From: Leptolyngbya ohadii IS1
Lineage (GTDB): Bacteria > Cyanobacteriota > Cyanobacteriia > Elainellales > Elainellaceae
NCBI RefSeq assembly: GCF_002215035.1
Contig: NZ_NKFP01000006.1
Location: forward strand, 13,083 to 77,082
Direction: 5' to 3'
DNA: 64,000 nucleotides
Shown here: piece after piece, positions 36,356-44,679 of the stretch
Position numbering within the stretch: position 1 is the first letter of the stretch
Layout of the letters: the number at the start of each line of letters is the position of its first letter
Notes under the pieces: generated by a model
What the model saw: only the letters and a program-made list of their open reading frames with translations
What the model was told of the DNA's origin: nothing
Database searches by the model: none
Made by a program: the position numbers and the translations under genes

Positions 36356-37009
36356 ATGATCGATCGTCTCCTGCCTGTCCTGTTTGAAATCAGACAAGGA
36401 TTTACCGACATCTATAGCGGCTGGATTCTGTGGAATCTGTTTCTGGCGTTTATTCCGCTGGTTCTCAGCTTTTTTCTTTTTTGGCGAAAAAGCCAGGTTC
36501 GTCCAGCCTGGTGGTGGGTGCTGCTGGTCGTGTTTATCCTCTTCCTGCCCAATGCCCCTTATATGCTGACGGACGTGATCCACCTGATTCGGGGTACGCG
36601 CAGCGGCATTTCTGGCTGGGTGATTGCGCTGGTGTTTATTCCCCTGCATGTGGGGGCAATGCTGGCAGGCTTCCAGGCATACGTGATTTCCCTGCTAAAC
36701 CTGGGACGCTATCTCAAACGACAGGGCGCAGGGCACTGGGTTTTACGAACTGAACTGATCGTGCATCTGCTCTCGGCGATCGGGATCTATCTGGGACGGT
36801 TCCGCCGCTTTAATAGCTGGGACCTGGCAGTAGCGCCCGGCGATGTGCTGGTGTCCACCCTGGATGATCTGACCTCAAGAAAACCGATCGTCGTTATCTT
36901 GATTACCTTCGTTGTGCTGACGGTATTCTATTGGATGATGAAGCAGATCACGCTGGGACTCTATCTGCGGATTCGCTATGCCCGCAAAGGGAAGGATGTA
37001 GTGACCTAA
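36356..37009 (+). CDS. DUF1361 membrane protein
   Basis: The 217-residue protein has about five to six membrane helices and the two hallmarks of DUF1361: FLPNAPYMLTDVIHL near residue 65 and IYLGRFRRFNSWD near 145. Function is unknown. It stands 190 bases after hypB, with an own upstream region, and is probably not part of the hyp operon. Confidence 0.88.
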   Translation: MIDRLLPVLFEIRQGFTDIYSGWILWNLFLAFIPLVLSFFLFWRKSQVRPAWWWVLLVVFILFLPNAPYMLTDVIHLIRGTRSGISGWVIALVFIPLHVGAMLAGFQAYVISLLNLGRYLKRQGAGHWVLRTELIVHLLSAIGIYLGRFRRFNSWDLAVAPGDVLVSTLDDLTSRKPIVVILITFVVLTVFYWMMKQITLGLYLRIRYARKGKDVVT

Positions 37010-37076
37010 GTCCCCATCTTCGAGCCGCCCCTCACCCCCAACTCTGGGGAAACCGAATATTGCAGACTCAGCCTTA

Positions 37077-38147
37077 CTACCCCTGCCCAACCGCCACAAG
37101 GTCGCCTTCTTCGATCGATTCCATGTCCCAACTCGGTAAACTTGCCAGACGTTCGATCGCCTGATCAATCAGCGCCAATCCCTGATCCAGATTTTCGATC
37201 ACCGCCAGCTTGCCGCGCAGATCCGCCGCATCGGGGAAACCTTTGGCATACCAGGTCATGTGTTTCCGAGCCTGACGAATGCCGCGATCGCCCTTATACT
37301 CCCACAGCATTTGCAGATGATCTCTGGCGCACTGAAGCCGCTCGACCGGGCTGGGAGGCTGACGCAGTTGACCCGTCTTGAGGAAATAATCCACCTCCCC
37401 CACCAGGAAGGGATAGCCCAGCGTCCCGCGCGAACACATCACCCCATCCGCCCCAGTCATTTCCAGACAGCGAATTGCCGCTTCCACGGAGAAAATATCG
37501 CCGTTGGCAATCACTGGAATCGACAGCACCTCTTTCACTTTGGCGATCCATTCCCACCGTGCCGTGCCGTTATAGCCCTGGGCGCGAGTTCGACCGTGGA
37601 GGGTCAGCATTTGGGCACCCGCATCCTGCATCCGCTGAGCAAATTCGACGGCATTAATTTCGCTCTCGCTCCAGCCAATCCGCGTTTTCACGGTGACAGG
37701 GACATTGACGGCTTGAACCACCGATCGCACAATTTCCCCCGCCAGTTCCGGCTGCCGCAACAGAGACGAGCCGCCCCCGTTTTTGGTGATTTTGTTCACC
37801 GGACAGCCCATATTGATATCGACCGTATCGGCTCCCTCATCCACCGCCTTTTGTGCCGCCTCCGCCAAAAAATCTGGGCGACAGTCAAAGAGCTGAATGC
37901 TAATCGGGCGCTCCTCCGGGTCAATTTCCATGATCTTGGGCAACTGCTTCACGTAATGCAGTCCCGTCGCGTTCACCATTTCCGTGTACATCATCGAATC
38001 CGGCGCATAGCGACGCACCAGCCGCCGAAACACCAGATCCGTCACACCCGAAAGGGGCGATTGCAGCACCCGACTTTTGACCTCAAAGCCGCCAATCTTA
38101 AGGGGTGTAGAGAGTCTTGCCTGAAGATTGGGAGATAGGGTGAGCAT
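37077..38147 (-). CDS. dus: tRNA-dihydrouridine synthase (DusB type)
   Basis: Dus enzymes reduce uridines in the tRNA D-loop with FMN and NADPH. The 356-residue TIM-barrel protein shows QSPLSGVTDLVFR at the FMN site, YTEMV, NMGCPVNKITKNGGGSSLL with the catalytic Cys near residue 115, KTRIGW, LTLHGRTRAQGY and IANGDIF. The C-terminal helical domain is complete. The NGGGSSLL form is that of the DusB group common in cyanobacteria. It is monocistronic. Confidence 0.93.
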   Translation of the reverse strand: MLTLSPNLQARLSTPLKIGGFEVKSRVLQSPLSGVTDLVFRRLVRRYAPDSMMYTEMVNATGLHYVKQLPKIMEIDPEERPISIQLFDCRPDFLAEAAQKAVDEGADTVDINMGCPVNKITKNGGGSSLLRQPELAGEIVRSVVQAVNVPVTVKTRIGWSESEINAVEFAQRMQDAGAQMLTLHGRTRAQGYNGTARWEWIAKVKEVLSIPVIANGDIFSVEAAIRCLEMTGADGVMCSRGTLGYPFLVGEVDYFLKTGQLRQPPSPVERLQCARDHLQMLWEYKGDRGIRQARKHMTWYAKGFPDAADLRGKLAVIENLDQGLALIDQAIERLASLPSWDMESIEEGDLVAVGQG

Positions 38148-38184
38148 TGGTCTGTTTGGAAAGGGTCTTTTCGATTGTATCTTT

Positions 38185-39306
38185 CTAATTCAGCTCAAAC
38201 GTCCCCACCTCCAGCGCATCCTCCGGCAAAAACTTCAGGCGGATCTGGCGCGAGAAAGTGCTTTCCGGGTCGCCCAGACTAATTTCTAGAACTTCGCCCG
38301 TGAGGGAATTCAGGTGGTTGAGGAGCGATCGCAGATGGGGGGTGCTGGAGCCGCTGTCGAGGTAAACCCGTTCGGCAAGGTTACTCAGGCGCTTCCAGGT
38401 GGTGTAGAGTTTGGCGATCGTCTGTTCCAGCTGGGCAGCCTGATTTACCAGATCGGCGGTGCTGTTGAGACAGCCAATTCGCAGGGCTTCTTCCAGGGCG
38501 GTTTCCAGATCGAGGGAATCCTGGTTAAATGCCTGCACCTGCACGGCGGCGCTGAGGTATTTTGCCAGGTAGCGGGCATCGGCGGTGACTTGCTTCACGG
38601 TGTCCACGTCCGGATTTTCGGCGATTTCGTCCTTGAGAACAATCTGGTGTGCCTCCGGCAGCTTTTCCATTTCCTTCACCAGCGGAGCCAGATAGCGAGT
38701 GGGCAGGGAATGATCGGCAGCTTTTTCTTTGATCACTTCGGGCAGCAGATCGGAGGTTACGGCAGTCCATTCGTCTGCCAACTGGCGCACTTCCCGGCGG
38801 GTAATTCGATCGCCTTTACGGGCGGCATCGCTCACCATTTGCTGCACTTCCGGGGCAGATTGGGCGGTTTCCAGGAATGCCCGTTTGCTGAACTGGTTGA
38901 CATCCTGGGGTTCCAGCATTCCCTCCTCCAGCAGCATATCGGCGCTGTTGGCAAGCTCAATCAGGGAATACGCCTGAGTTTTGCTAATTTCTCGATCCTT
39001 CAGCCAGTTGAGAAAGCCTGCACCCCGTCCGTCTCCCCGCTTCTTTTCCCGATCGCGCACCGCCCGCAGAATTCGTCCTCGCCAGATTTCCGTTTGCAGG
39101 TCAAACCGATCGCACACCAGCCATGCCGCCTCAATCTGCTTCTCAAATTCGGCATCCGAGACGCGATCGTCCTCTGGGTCGGGAAGCTGGAAGTCGAGAT
39201 CGAGTCCGTCTACTGCCTGGAGCAGTTGGGGACGGGATGGAATGGAATCAATCGGAGCATTGGTCGGGTCGTCGGTGGAGCCAAAGGAAGGAAGTACCTG
39301 AACCAT
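38185..39306 (-). CDS. Unrecognised protein with a helix-turn-helix-like segment
   Basis: I do not recognise this 373-residue protein. It is mainly helical and acidic. A segment near residues 80-125 (WRGRILRAVRDREKKRGDG and FLNWLKDREISKTQAYSLI) resembles DNA-binding modules of the kind found in plasmid-type DUF3102/ParB-like proteins, where a G.F..W......S...A... pattern recurs. The rest is predicted coiled, with a hydrophobic beta-like end (EVLEISLGDPE). No signal peptide or membrane segment. Codon use and HIP1 content look like its neighbours. It may be a cyanobacterial DNA-binding or partition-related protein; this is inference. Confidence 0.75.
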   Translation of the reverse strand: MVQVLPSFGSTDDPTNAPIDSIPSRPQLLQAVDGLDLDFQLPDPEDDRVSDAEFEKQIEAAWLVCDRFDLQTEIWRGRILRAVRDREKKRGDGRGAGFLNWLKDREISKTQAYSLIELANSADMLLEEGMLEPQDVNQFSKRAFLETAQSAPEVQQMVSDAARKGDRITRREVRQLADEWTAVTSDLLPEVIKEKAADHSLPTRYLAPLVKEMEKLPEAHQIVLKDEIAENPDVDTVKQVTADARYLAKYLSAAVQVQAFNQDSLDLETALEEALRIGCLNSTADLVNQAAQLEQTIAKLYTTWKRLSNLAERVYLDSGSSTPHLRSLLNHLNSLTGEVLEISLGDPESTFSRQIRLKFLPEDALEVGTFELN

Positions 39307-39624
39307 ACAGTTAAACCGTTACAATAAGTCGATCGCTCAGTGCTGTGGCTGACGCGTAGCGGCAAAGCCGATCGCAGCCGCAACATTATGACATACCTTA
39401 GCGTTAGGTCAAGGGACTGCCTGCTAGATGTAGCGTTAGAGAGGCAGATGGGCTGGAGACAGCAAATTGACTGAAGGGCTGAAGGGCTGACCGAATAACC
39501 GCTCCGTTAAAGATAGCCCGCAGTTTTTTCCGCAAAAGCAAATTTTTCTCTAATTAAGAGAATTCCGCAATACATGCAGCAACGTCAGTGGGCATACTGA
39601 GACTAATCGTTTCCATTAGTCTGT
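39307..39624. other. Spacer before the GGDEF-EAL gene
   Basis: These 318 bp separate two divergent genes. A GAAGGGCTGAAGGGCTGA tandem (about 39473-39490) and a CTAATTAAGAGAATT-like stretch near 39550 are the only visible features. No gene was found. Confidence 0.5.
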
Positions 39625-42252
39625 ATGTCTCCTGTATCTGCCCCTCGGCAACCACCCCGCAGACGAAGCCGTCACTTATCGCTGCGACTCACGCTGATTG
39701 TGCCTTTCATCATCCAGATTGCGGTTGCGGTTAGTTTAATCGGGTATCTGTCGTTCAAAAACACGCAGCATACGGTGAACAACCTGTCGGCACAGATTCT
39801 AGATCGAACCGATCGACTGGTGGCTCAGCATCTGGACTGCTTCCTATCGACCGCTCAGGGAATCAACCAGGAAATTACCAACGTTCTGGAGATGCAGTTG
39901 CTCGATCGCGACGATCTGACCACGATCGGTCGTTTGCTCTGGCAGCAGGCAAAGATTCACCCTGAGGTTGGCTACCTCAATTACGGGCTGGTTACAGGGG
40001 AATATGTAGGAGCAGGACATTATCCCAATGCGCTTAGCATTAGCGAAACCTCTGCGCGAACCCAGTGGAAAAATGTGGATTACTCGACCGATGCTCAGGG
40101 TCAGCGTACCCAGATGTTTAGAGTCTCCGATTATAACTACCGCGAGGAAGCCTGGTATGAAAACGCAATTCGGCTGCAACGAGCCGTATGGACTCCGGTG
40201 TACCTGTGGGATGATCCAACCTCCGGACAGGAAATTTCCTTGGCGGCAGCCAGTCCCCTTTACAACGCAAACAGAGAATTAGTTGGGGCAATTGGCGTTG
40301 ATCTTAAACTCACCCGAATTCAGCAGTACCTTCAAACACTTGATATCAGCCCCTCTGGAAAGATTTTCATTGTAGAGCGCGACGGCACAATGATTGCCAG
40401 CTCTGGAGACCAGATGCCTTTTGTCGAAATCAATGGACAGGCGCAGCGCCTCAACGTAGAACAAAGTCGTGATCCTGCCGTTCAACAGACCGCCCAGTTC
40501 CTTCAGCAAAAATTTGGCAGCTTTGCCGCAATTCAGCAGCCTCAGACCCTCCAGATCCACAGGCATGACATCCCCTTCGCCGGGCTGCAAACCGATCGAC
40601 AGTTTGTCCATGTAATGCCGCAGCGCGATCGCTTTGGGCTGGATTGGCTAGTGGTGATCACGGTGCCGGAGTCGGATTTTATGGAGCAGGTGCATGAAAA
40701 CGCCCGACTGACGCTGATTCTGTGTCTGGGTACCCTAGCGTTAACGATTGCAATCGGCACAATCACTGCCCGCCATCTGACCCAGCCCATTCTACGAACC
40801 ATTCACGCAGCGGATGCCCTGTCGCAGAACAACTGGCAGCAGCCCATTCCCGACTCACCCACCAGGGAATTAACGCAGCTTTCCAGAGCGTTTAACCGGA
40901 TGGCAACCCAGATTCGGCAGTCGTTTGAACAGCTTGCCTTTATTGCTCACCACGATGCGCTGACCGGACTGTTAAACCGCCGTGCCTTTGAACAGGAACT
41001 CGGAGCGGCGATCGCAAAACGGCAGTATCATCCCAGCTACCAGTTTGCGGTGCTGTTTCTGGATCTGGATTACTTCAAGCTGGTCAACGACAGCTATGGA
41101 CATCTGGTGGGCGATCAGCTGTTGATTGCCGTTAGAAGACGCCTGCAATCCTGTGTGCGCGAGACCGACGCGATCGCTCGATTTGGCGGGGACGAATTTA
41201 CGATCCTGCTCGATGGGATTGCCAGCCCGGATGCCGCTACTGAAATTGCCCAGCGGATTATTCACACCCTGCAAGCCTGCTTTAGCATTGAGGGTCGAGA
41301 GATTTTTATCAATACCAGTGTGGGCATTGTCTTCAGTTCGCTTACCGGAGATAACACAACGGAAATCCTGCGGGATGCAGACACGGCACTGTACCAGGCA
41401 AAAGCGAGCGGTAAGGGAAATTATGTGGTGTTTAACTGCACCATGCATACGCAGACCGTGGAGCGACTCCAGCTTGAAACCGACCTGCGACGGGCGCTCG
41501 ATCGCCAAGAGTTTATTGTGTATTACCAGCCCATCTTCGACATCATCACAGGGCAGATGACCGGATTTGAGGCACTGGTTCGCTGGCAGCACCCGCAGCG
41601 CGGTCTAATTACCCCAGACAAATTTATTCCGCTCGCCGAAGAAACGGGGTTAATTGCAGCCCTGGGAGAATGGGTGATGCAGCAAGCCTGTCAGCAAATG
41701 CGGCTGTGGCAGGAGGAATTTCAGCTTGAGCTATCCCTCACGATGAGCGTCAATATTTCCACTCAGCAAATTCTGCACGCTAATTTTGTGTCCCAGCTTC
41801 AGCAAGTGTTGCAGGAAACGCAGCTCAATCCGCAGGTTCTCAAGCTTGAGATTACAGAGAGCAGCGTCCTCAGCCATGAAGATATGACCCGCATTCGATT
41901 TGAGCAACTCAAGAATTTGGGCGTTCAGGTCAGCATTGACGACTTTGGCACGGGCTATTCCTCACTGAGCTATCTCCATCGTTTACCCGTCCATACCCTC
42001 AAAATTGATCGATCATTTGTGAATCGGCTGGGAGCGCACGGCGAAAATAGCGAAATTGTGGAGGCGATCGTGATGCTGGCACACCGTCTGGGCATTGAGG
42101 TGGTGGCGGAAGGGGTAGAAACGACAGAACAGATGGAACAGCTTCGGGTGATTCGATGCACTCAGGCACAGGGGTATTTGTTTTCGCCCCCCCGATCCGC
42201 CAGCGACATTACCACCCAGCTCATTGCTCAAAAATCAGCCCGCACTCCATGA
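39625..42252 (+). CDS. Cache-HAMP-GGDEF-EAL membrane protein (c-di-GMP turnover)
   Basis: The 875-residue sensor makes and/or breaks cyclic di-GMP. A membrane helix (about 24-48) leads to an extracytoplasmic dCache-type domain (about 50-345), a second helix (about 356-378), HAMP (about 380-430), GGDEF (about 440-600) and EAL (about 625-860). The GGDEF site is intact (RFGGDEF near 520) and RETD five residues before it is a product-inhibition I-site. The EAL domain also keeps its key words: EALVRW, NISTQQ, ITESSV, DDFGTGYSSL, KIDRSFV and VAEGVET. So both activities appear possible. It ends 1 base before the convergent DUF4112 gene. Confidence 0.93.
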   Translation: MSPVSAPRQPPRRRSRHLSLRLTLIVPFIIQIAVAVSLIGYLSFKNTQHTVNNLSAQILDRTDRLVAQHLDCFLSTAQGINQEITNVLEMQLLDRDDLTTIGRLLWQQAKIHPEVGYLNYGLVTGEYVGAGHYPNALSISETSARTQWKNVDYSTDAQGQRTQMFRVSDYNYREEAWYENAIRLQRAVWTPVYLWDDPTSGQEISLAAASPLYNANRELVGAIGVDLKLTRIQQYLQTLDISPSGKIFIVERDGTMIASSGDQMPFVEINGQAQRLNVEQSRDPAVQQTAQFLQQKFGSFAAIQQPQTLQIHRHDIPFAGLQTDRQFVHVMPQRDRFGLDWLVVITVPESDFMEQVHENARLTLILCLGTLALTIAIGTITARHLTQPILRTIHAADALSQNNWQQPIPDSPTRELTQLSRAFNRMATQIRQSFEQLAFIAHHDALTGLLNRRAFEQELGAAIAKRQYHPSYQFAVLFLDLDYFKLVNDSYGHLVGDQLLIAVRRRLQSCVRETDAIARFGGDEFTILLDGIASPDAATEIAQRIIHTLQACFSIEGREIFINTSVGIVFSSLTGDNTTEILRDADTALYQAKASGKGNYVVFNCTMHTQTVERLQLETDLRRALDRQEFIVYYQPIFDIITGQMTGFEALVRWQHPQRGLITPDKFIPLAEETGLIAALGEWVMQQACQQMRLWQEEFQLELSLTMSVNISTQQILHANFVSQLQQVLQETQLNPQVLKLEITESSVLSHEDMTRIRFEQLKNLGVQVSIDDFGTGYSSLSYLHRLPVHTLKIDRSFVNRLGAHGENSEIVEAIVMLAHRLGIEVVAEGVETTEQMEQLRVIRCTQAQGYLFSPPRSASDITTQLIAQKSARTP

Positions 42253-42253
42253 A

Positions 42254-42745
42254 CTAATTCCCTAAACTAATTGCCAGCCATTGCAGGACTTGCCGCAGCA
42301 GGAGGAATGAAACGGTGAGAGAAGCCGCAAAAATAATCAGCAGTCCCAGCAGAAGCAGCAGAGCATAGGCACGGTTTTGCCTCCGGTGGGCAGGCGGGAC
42401 AATCTGAAGATGGTCTTCCAGCAGGCGGATGTTGCGGACGTTGGATTTCCAGGTTGCGTCAAACAAGTCGCCGACAAAGGGAACCGTGCCGACCAGCGTT
42501 TCCAGCACAATATTCGATGCCATTCTGGTCAAAACTGCCTTGGAAGCCCCCAGCCGCGCCGCCTCCATCACAATATAAGCAGACATTAGCAGCCCTGCCG
42601 TATCTCCACCACCGGGAATTAGCCCAATGATCGGATCAAGCCCAATCCGGTATTTGGTGCCGGGAATGGCGATCGCACTATCAAGCAGATAGCTAACTCG
42701 TCGAAGATTCTTTAACCGATTGGCAATAGCGGCAGGGGACAGCAT
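42254..42745 (-). CDS. DUF4112 membrane protein
   Basis: The 163-residue protein has the DUF4112 signature: LLDSAIAIPGTKYRIGLDP, IIGLIPGGGDTAG and VGTVPFVGDLFDATWKSN. A hydrophobic segment (about 40-60) and a strongly hydrophobic C-terminal helix (about 128-152) make it a membrane protein. Function is unknown; the family is widespread in bacteria. It is convergent with the GGDEF-EAL gene. Confidence 0.9.
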   Translation of the reverse strand: MLSPAAIANRLKNLRRVSYLLDSAIAIPGTKYRIGLDPIIGLIPGGGDTAGLLMSAYIVMEAARLGASKAVLTRMASNIVLETLVGTVPFVGDLFDATWKSNVRNIRLLEDHLQIVPPAHRRQNRAYALLLLLGLLIIFAASLTVSFLLLRQVLQWLAISLGN

Positions 42746-42999
42746 GGTAAGGACATTCAGCAGAAGTTATATCGATCGTACTCATCCTGAGTATGACTTA
42801 CGACCATTCCTGGGTAGATCTCCTGGGTAGAGATTTCTAGATGAATTTGGATGAATGTTGTTGGCTATAGCCATAGACTTTTGGCTTAGGGCGGGGTGCA
42901 GGGGCACGATTGGTAGAGTATCACCAGTAAACTGCTGCAAAGAGCCGCAAAATGTTAGCGTGCAGAACAGAATGTGATTTGTAGTGAGTTTGAGAGCAA

Positions 43000-43992
43000 A
43001 TGCCATTTGCTTCGATCGTTTTAATCGGTGCTGCTGGACTGGATTACTGGATTGGCGATCCGTGGGGGTGGCTGCATCCGGTGCAGGTGATGGGCTGGGG
43101 GATTCAGCAGTACAGCCAATGGGCGCTAAAGCTCAAGCCTCCAATCGCTCAAAAAATTGCAGGCGTGGGACTGGCGATCGGGCTGATTAGCCTTAGCGGA
43201 TTCGTGGGCTGGTTAATTGTGACGGGTGCAACGCTGCTAAATCTCTGGTTTGGAATCATAACGGCGATCGTATTGCTGGCAAGCTGTTTTGCGGGGCGGA
43301 GTTTAAGACGGGCGGCAGGGGATGTGCTGGCTCCGCTTCAGGCGGGTGATCTGGAAATGGCACGATCGCGGCTCAGCCTCTACGTGGGACGAGATACGGC
43401 AGACCTGGACGAAGCGGAAATCCGGCGGGCGGTGCTGGAAACGGTGACGGAAAATGCGGTGGATGGGGTGCTGGCTCCTTTGTTTTTTGCCTTGGTGGGG
43501 TCGCTATTGCCCGTTGGAGCGGTTCCGCTGGCGCTGGCTTACAAGGCGGCGAGTACGCTGGATTCAATGGTGGGCTACCGGGAGGCTCCCTATACGCATC
43601 TGGGCTGGTGCAGTGCGCGACTGGAGGATTACCTGACCTGGATTCCCTGCCGTCTGACGGTGCTGACGCTGGCGCTGCTGTCGGGTCAACCGGGGAGGGT
43701 CTGGCAAATTTGCCGTCGGGATGCGCCGCAAGATCCGAGTCCGAACGCAGGCTGGAGCGAATGTGCCTATGCGGTGGTGCTGGGCGTACAGGTGGGCGGC
43801 AAAAATCAGTATCGCGGCGTGGTTAAGAACAAACCTTTGTTAGGCGACCCCGTTTATCCCATCACCGTCGATCGCATTCACCAGGCAATGAACTGGACAA
43901 GGCGAGTATTTCTCCTGTGGCTGACGATCGGTTTAGCTGCAATTCTGTTTCCGATCGCGGTAAACTCTCTCACTCGTGGATTTACAGCTTAA
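43000..43992 (+). CDS. cbiB: Adenosylcobinamide-phosphate synthase CbiB/CobD
   Basis: CbiB attaches the aminopropanol arm to adenosylcobyric acid, a late step of cobalamin synthesis, at the membrane. The 330-residue protein shows DYWIGDPWGWLHPVQVMG near the start, SLYVGRDTADLDEAEIRRAV, ETVTENAVDGVLAPLFF, TLDSMVGYREAPY, and the C-terminal KPLLGD. About five membrane helices are present. No cobalamin riboswitch motif was seen upstream, and no other cobalamin gene is nearby. Confidence 0.94.
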   Translation: MPFASIVLIGAAGLDYWIGDPWGWLHPVQVMGWGIQQYSQWALKLKPPIAQKIAGVGLAIGLISLSGFVGWLIVTGATLLNLWFGIITAIVLLASCFAGRSLRRAAGDVLAPLQAGDLEMARSRLSLYVGRDTADLDEAEIRRAVLETVTENAVDGVLAPLFFALVGSLLPVGAVPLALAYKAASTLDSMVGYREAPYTHLGWCSARLEDYLTWIPCRLTVLTLALLSGQPGRVWQICRRDAPQDPSPNAGWSECAYAVVLGVQVGGKNQYRGVVKNKPLLGDPVYPITVDRIHQAMNWTRRVFLLWLTIGLAAILFPIAVNSLTRGFTA

Positions 43993-44134
43993 TTCCCAGA
44001 CTGATTTCCTGACTTTCCGCAAAAGTATTCCATCGGTTTTCTACCCTGCGGACGATCGGCTTTCCAGTCCTATTTCTGATTTCTATTTAATGGCTTTCTT
44101 GCCAAAATCAAAATGTAGATTAAAGGACTAAGCC

Positions 44135-44416
44135 ATGTACGACTGGTATCGCAACACAATCCGCAATCCGAAATACCGCTGGATCATTATTCTGGGAACG
44201 CTGGCTTATTTGTTCATGCCGTTTGATTTTCTGCCGGATTTTATTCCAGTGATTGGACAGATTGATGATGCGGTGATTGTCACGCTGCTGTTCGCGGAAG
44301 TTTCCCAGCTTGTTCTCGATCGCGTCAGAAACAAAGGCGAAGTTTCTTCCCAGGCAAGCTCTACGACGGGTACATCCGCCAATCCGGTAGACGTAAATTC
44401 TGTGCCGATCGAATAA
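44135..44416 (+). CDS. YkvA-family (DUF1232) small membrane protein
   Basis: The 93-residue protein has the DUF1232 core: RWIIILGTLAYLFMPFDFLP followed by DFIPVIGQIDDAVIVTLL. One or two membrane segments are expected. The Ser/Thr-rich tail is variable. The role of the family is unknown. A GGACTAAGCC stretch before the ATG gives only a weak ribosome-binding site. Confidence 0.88.
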   Translation: MYDWYRNTIRNPKYRWIIILGTLAYLFMPFDFLPDFIPVIGQIDDAVIVTLLFAEVSQLVLDRVRNKGEVSSQASSTTGTSANPVDVNSVPIE

Positions 44417-44444
44417 TGATTTTCGGGTGTGATGTTAAACATCC

Positions 44445-44597
44445 TGTAGGGGCGGGCTTTAAACCTGCCCTTATTCGTATTTTACCCTTACAGAATATCT
44501 GTCAAGTTCAGGAACAGTTCTCTCTAGAATTGGGGGTCAGGGGGCGGTTCGGCGCACAAGCAATAACTGTCGAACGGGCTTTAAAGCCTCCCCTACA
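44445..44597. repeat. MITE-like element with inverted ends
   Basis: The left end TGTAGGGGCGGGCTTTAAA (44445 on) is matched in inverse by the right end TTTAAAGCCTCCCCTACA (to 44597), with two differences. The 153 bases between hold no gene. Short elements with TGTAGGGGCGGG ends are widely dispersed in bacteria. No target duplication was clear. Confidence 0.6.
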
Positions 44598-44679
44598 ATC
44601 GATCGATATTCCGCAGAATTCGAGATTTCCGGATTTTTGATCTAGGATCTCAGGAAATCGTCGATCGAGTATTGGCTTC

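Noticed and set aside
37260-38138. 292-codon plus-strand frame opposite dus
   Set aside because: Complete overlap with the conserved dihydrouridine synthase gene and shadow-type composition.
38314-39327. 337-codon plus-strand frame opposite the unassigned gene
   Set aside because: I considered which strand is real. The minus-strand product has balanced composition and a helix-turn-helix-like segment; the plus-strand product is rich in Gly, Phe, His and Gln with no recognisable feature.
42746-42999. Cobalamin riboswitch before cbiB
   Set aside because: The expected B12-box words (GCCACTG and the GAGCC..GAGACC type) were not found.
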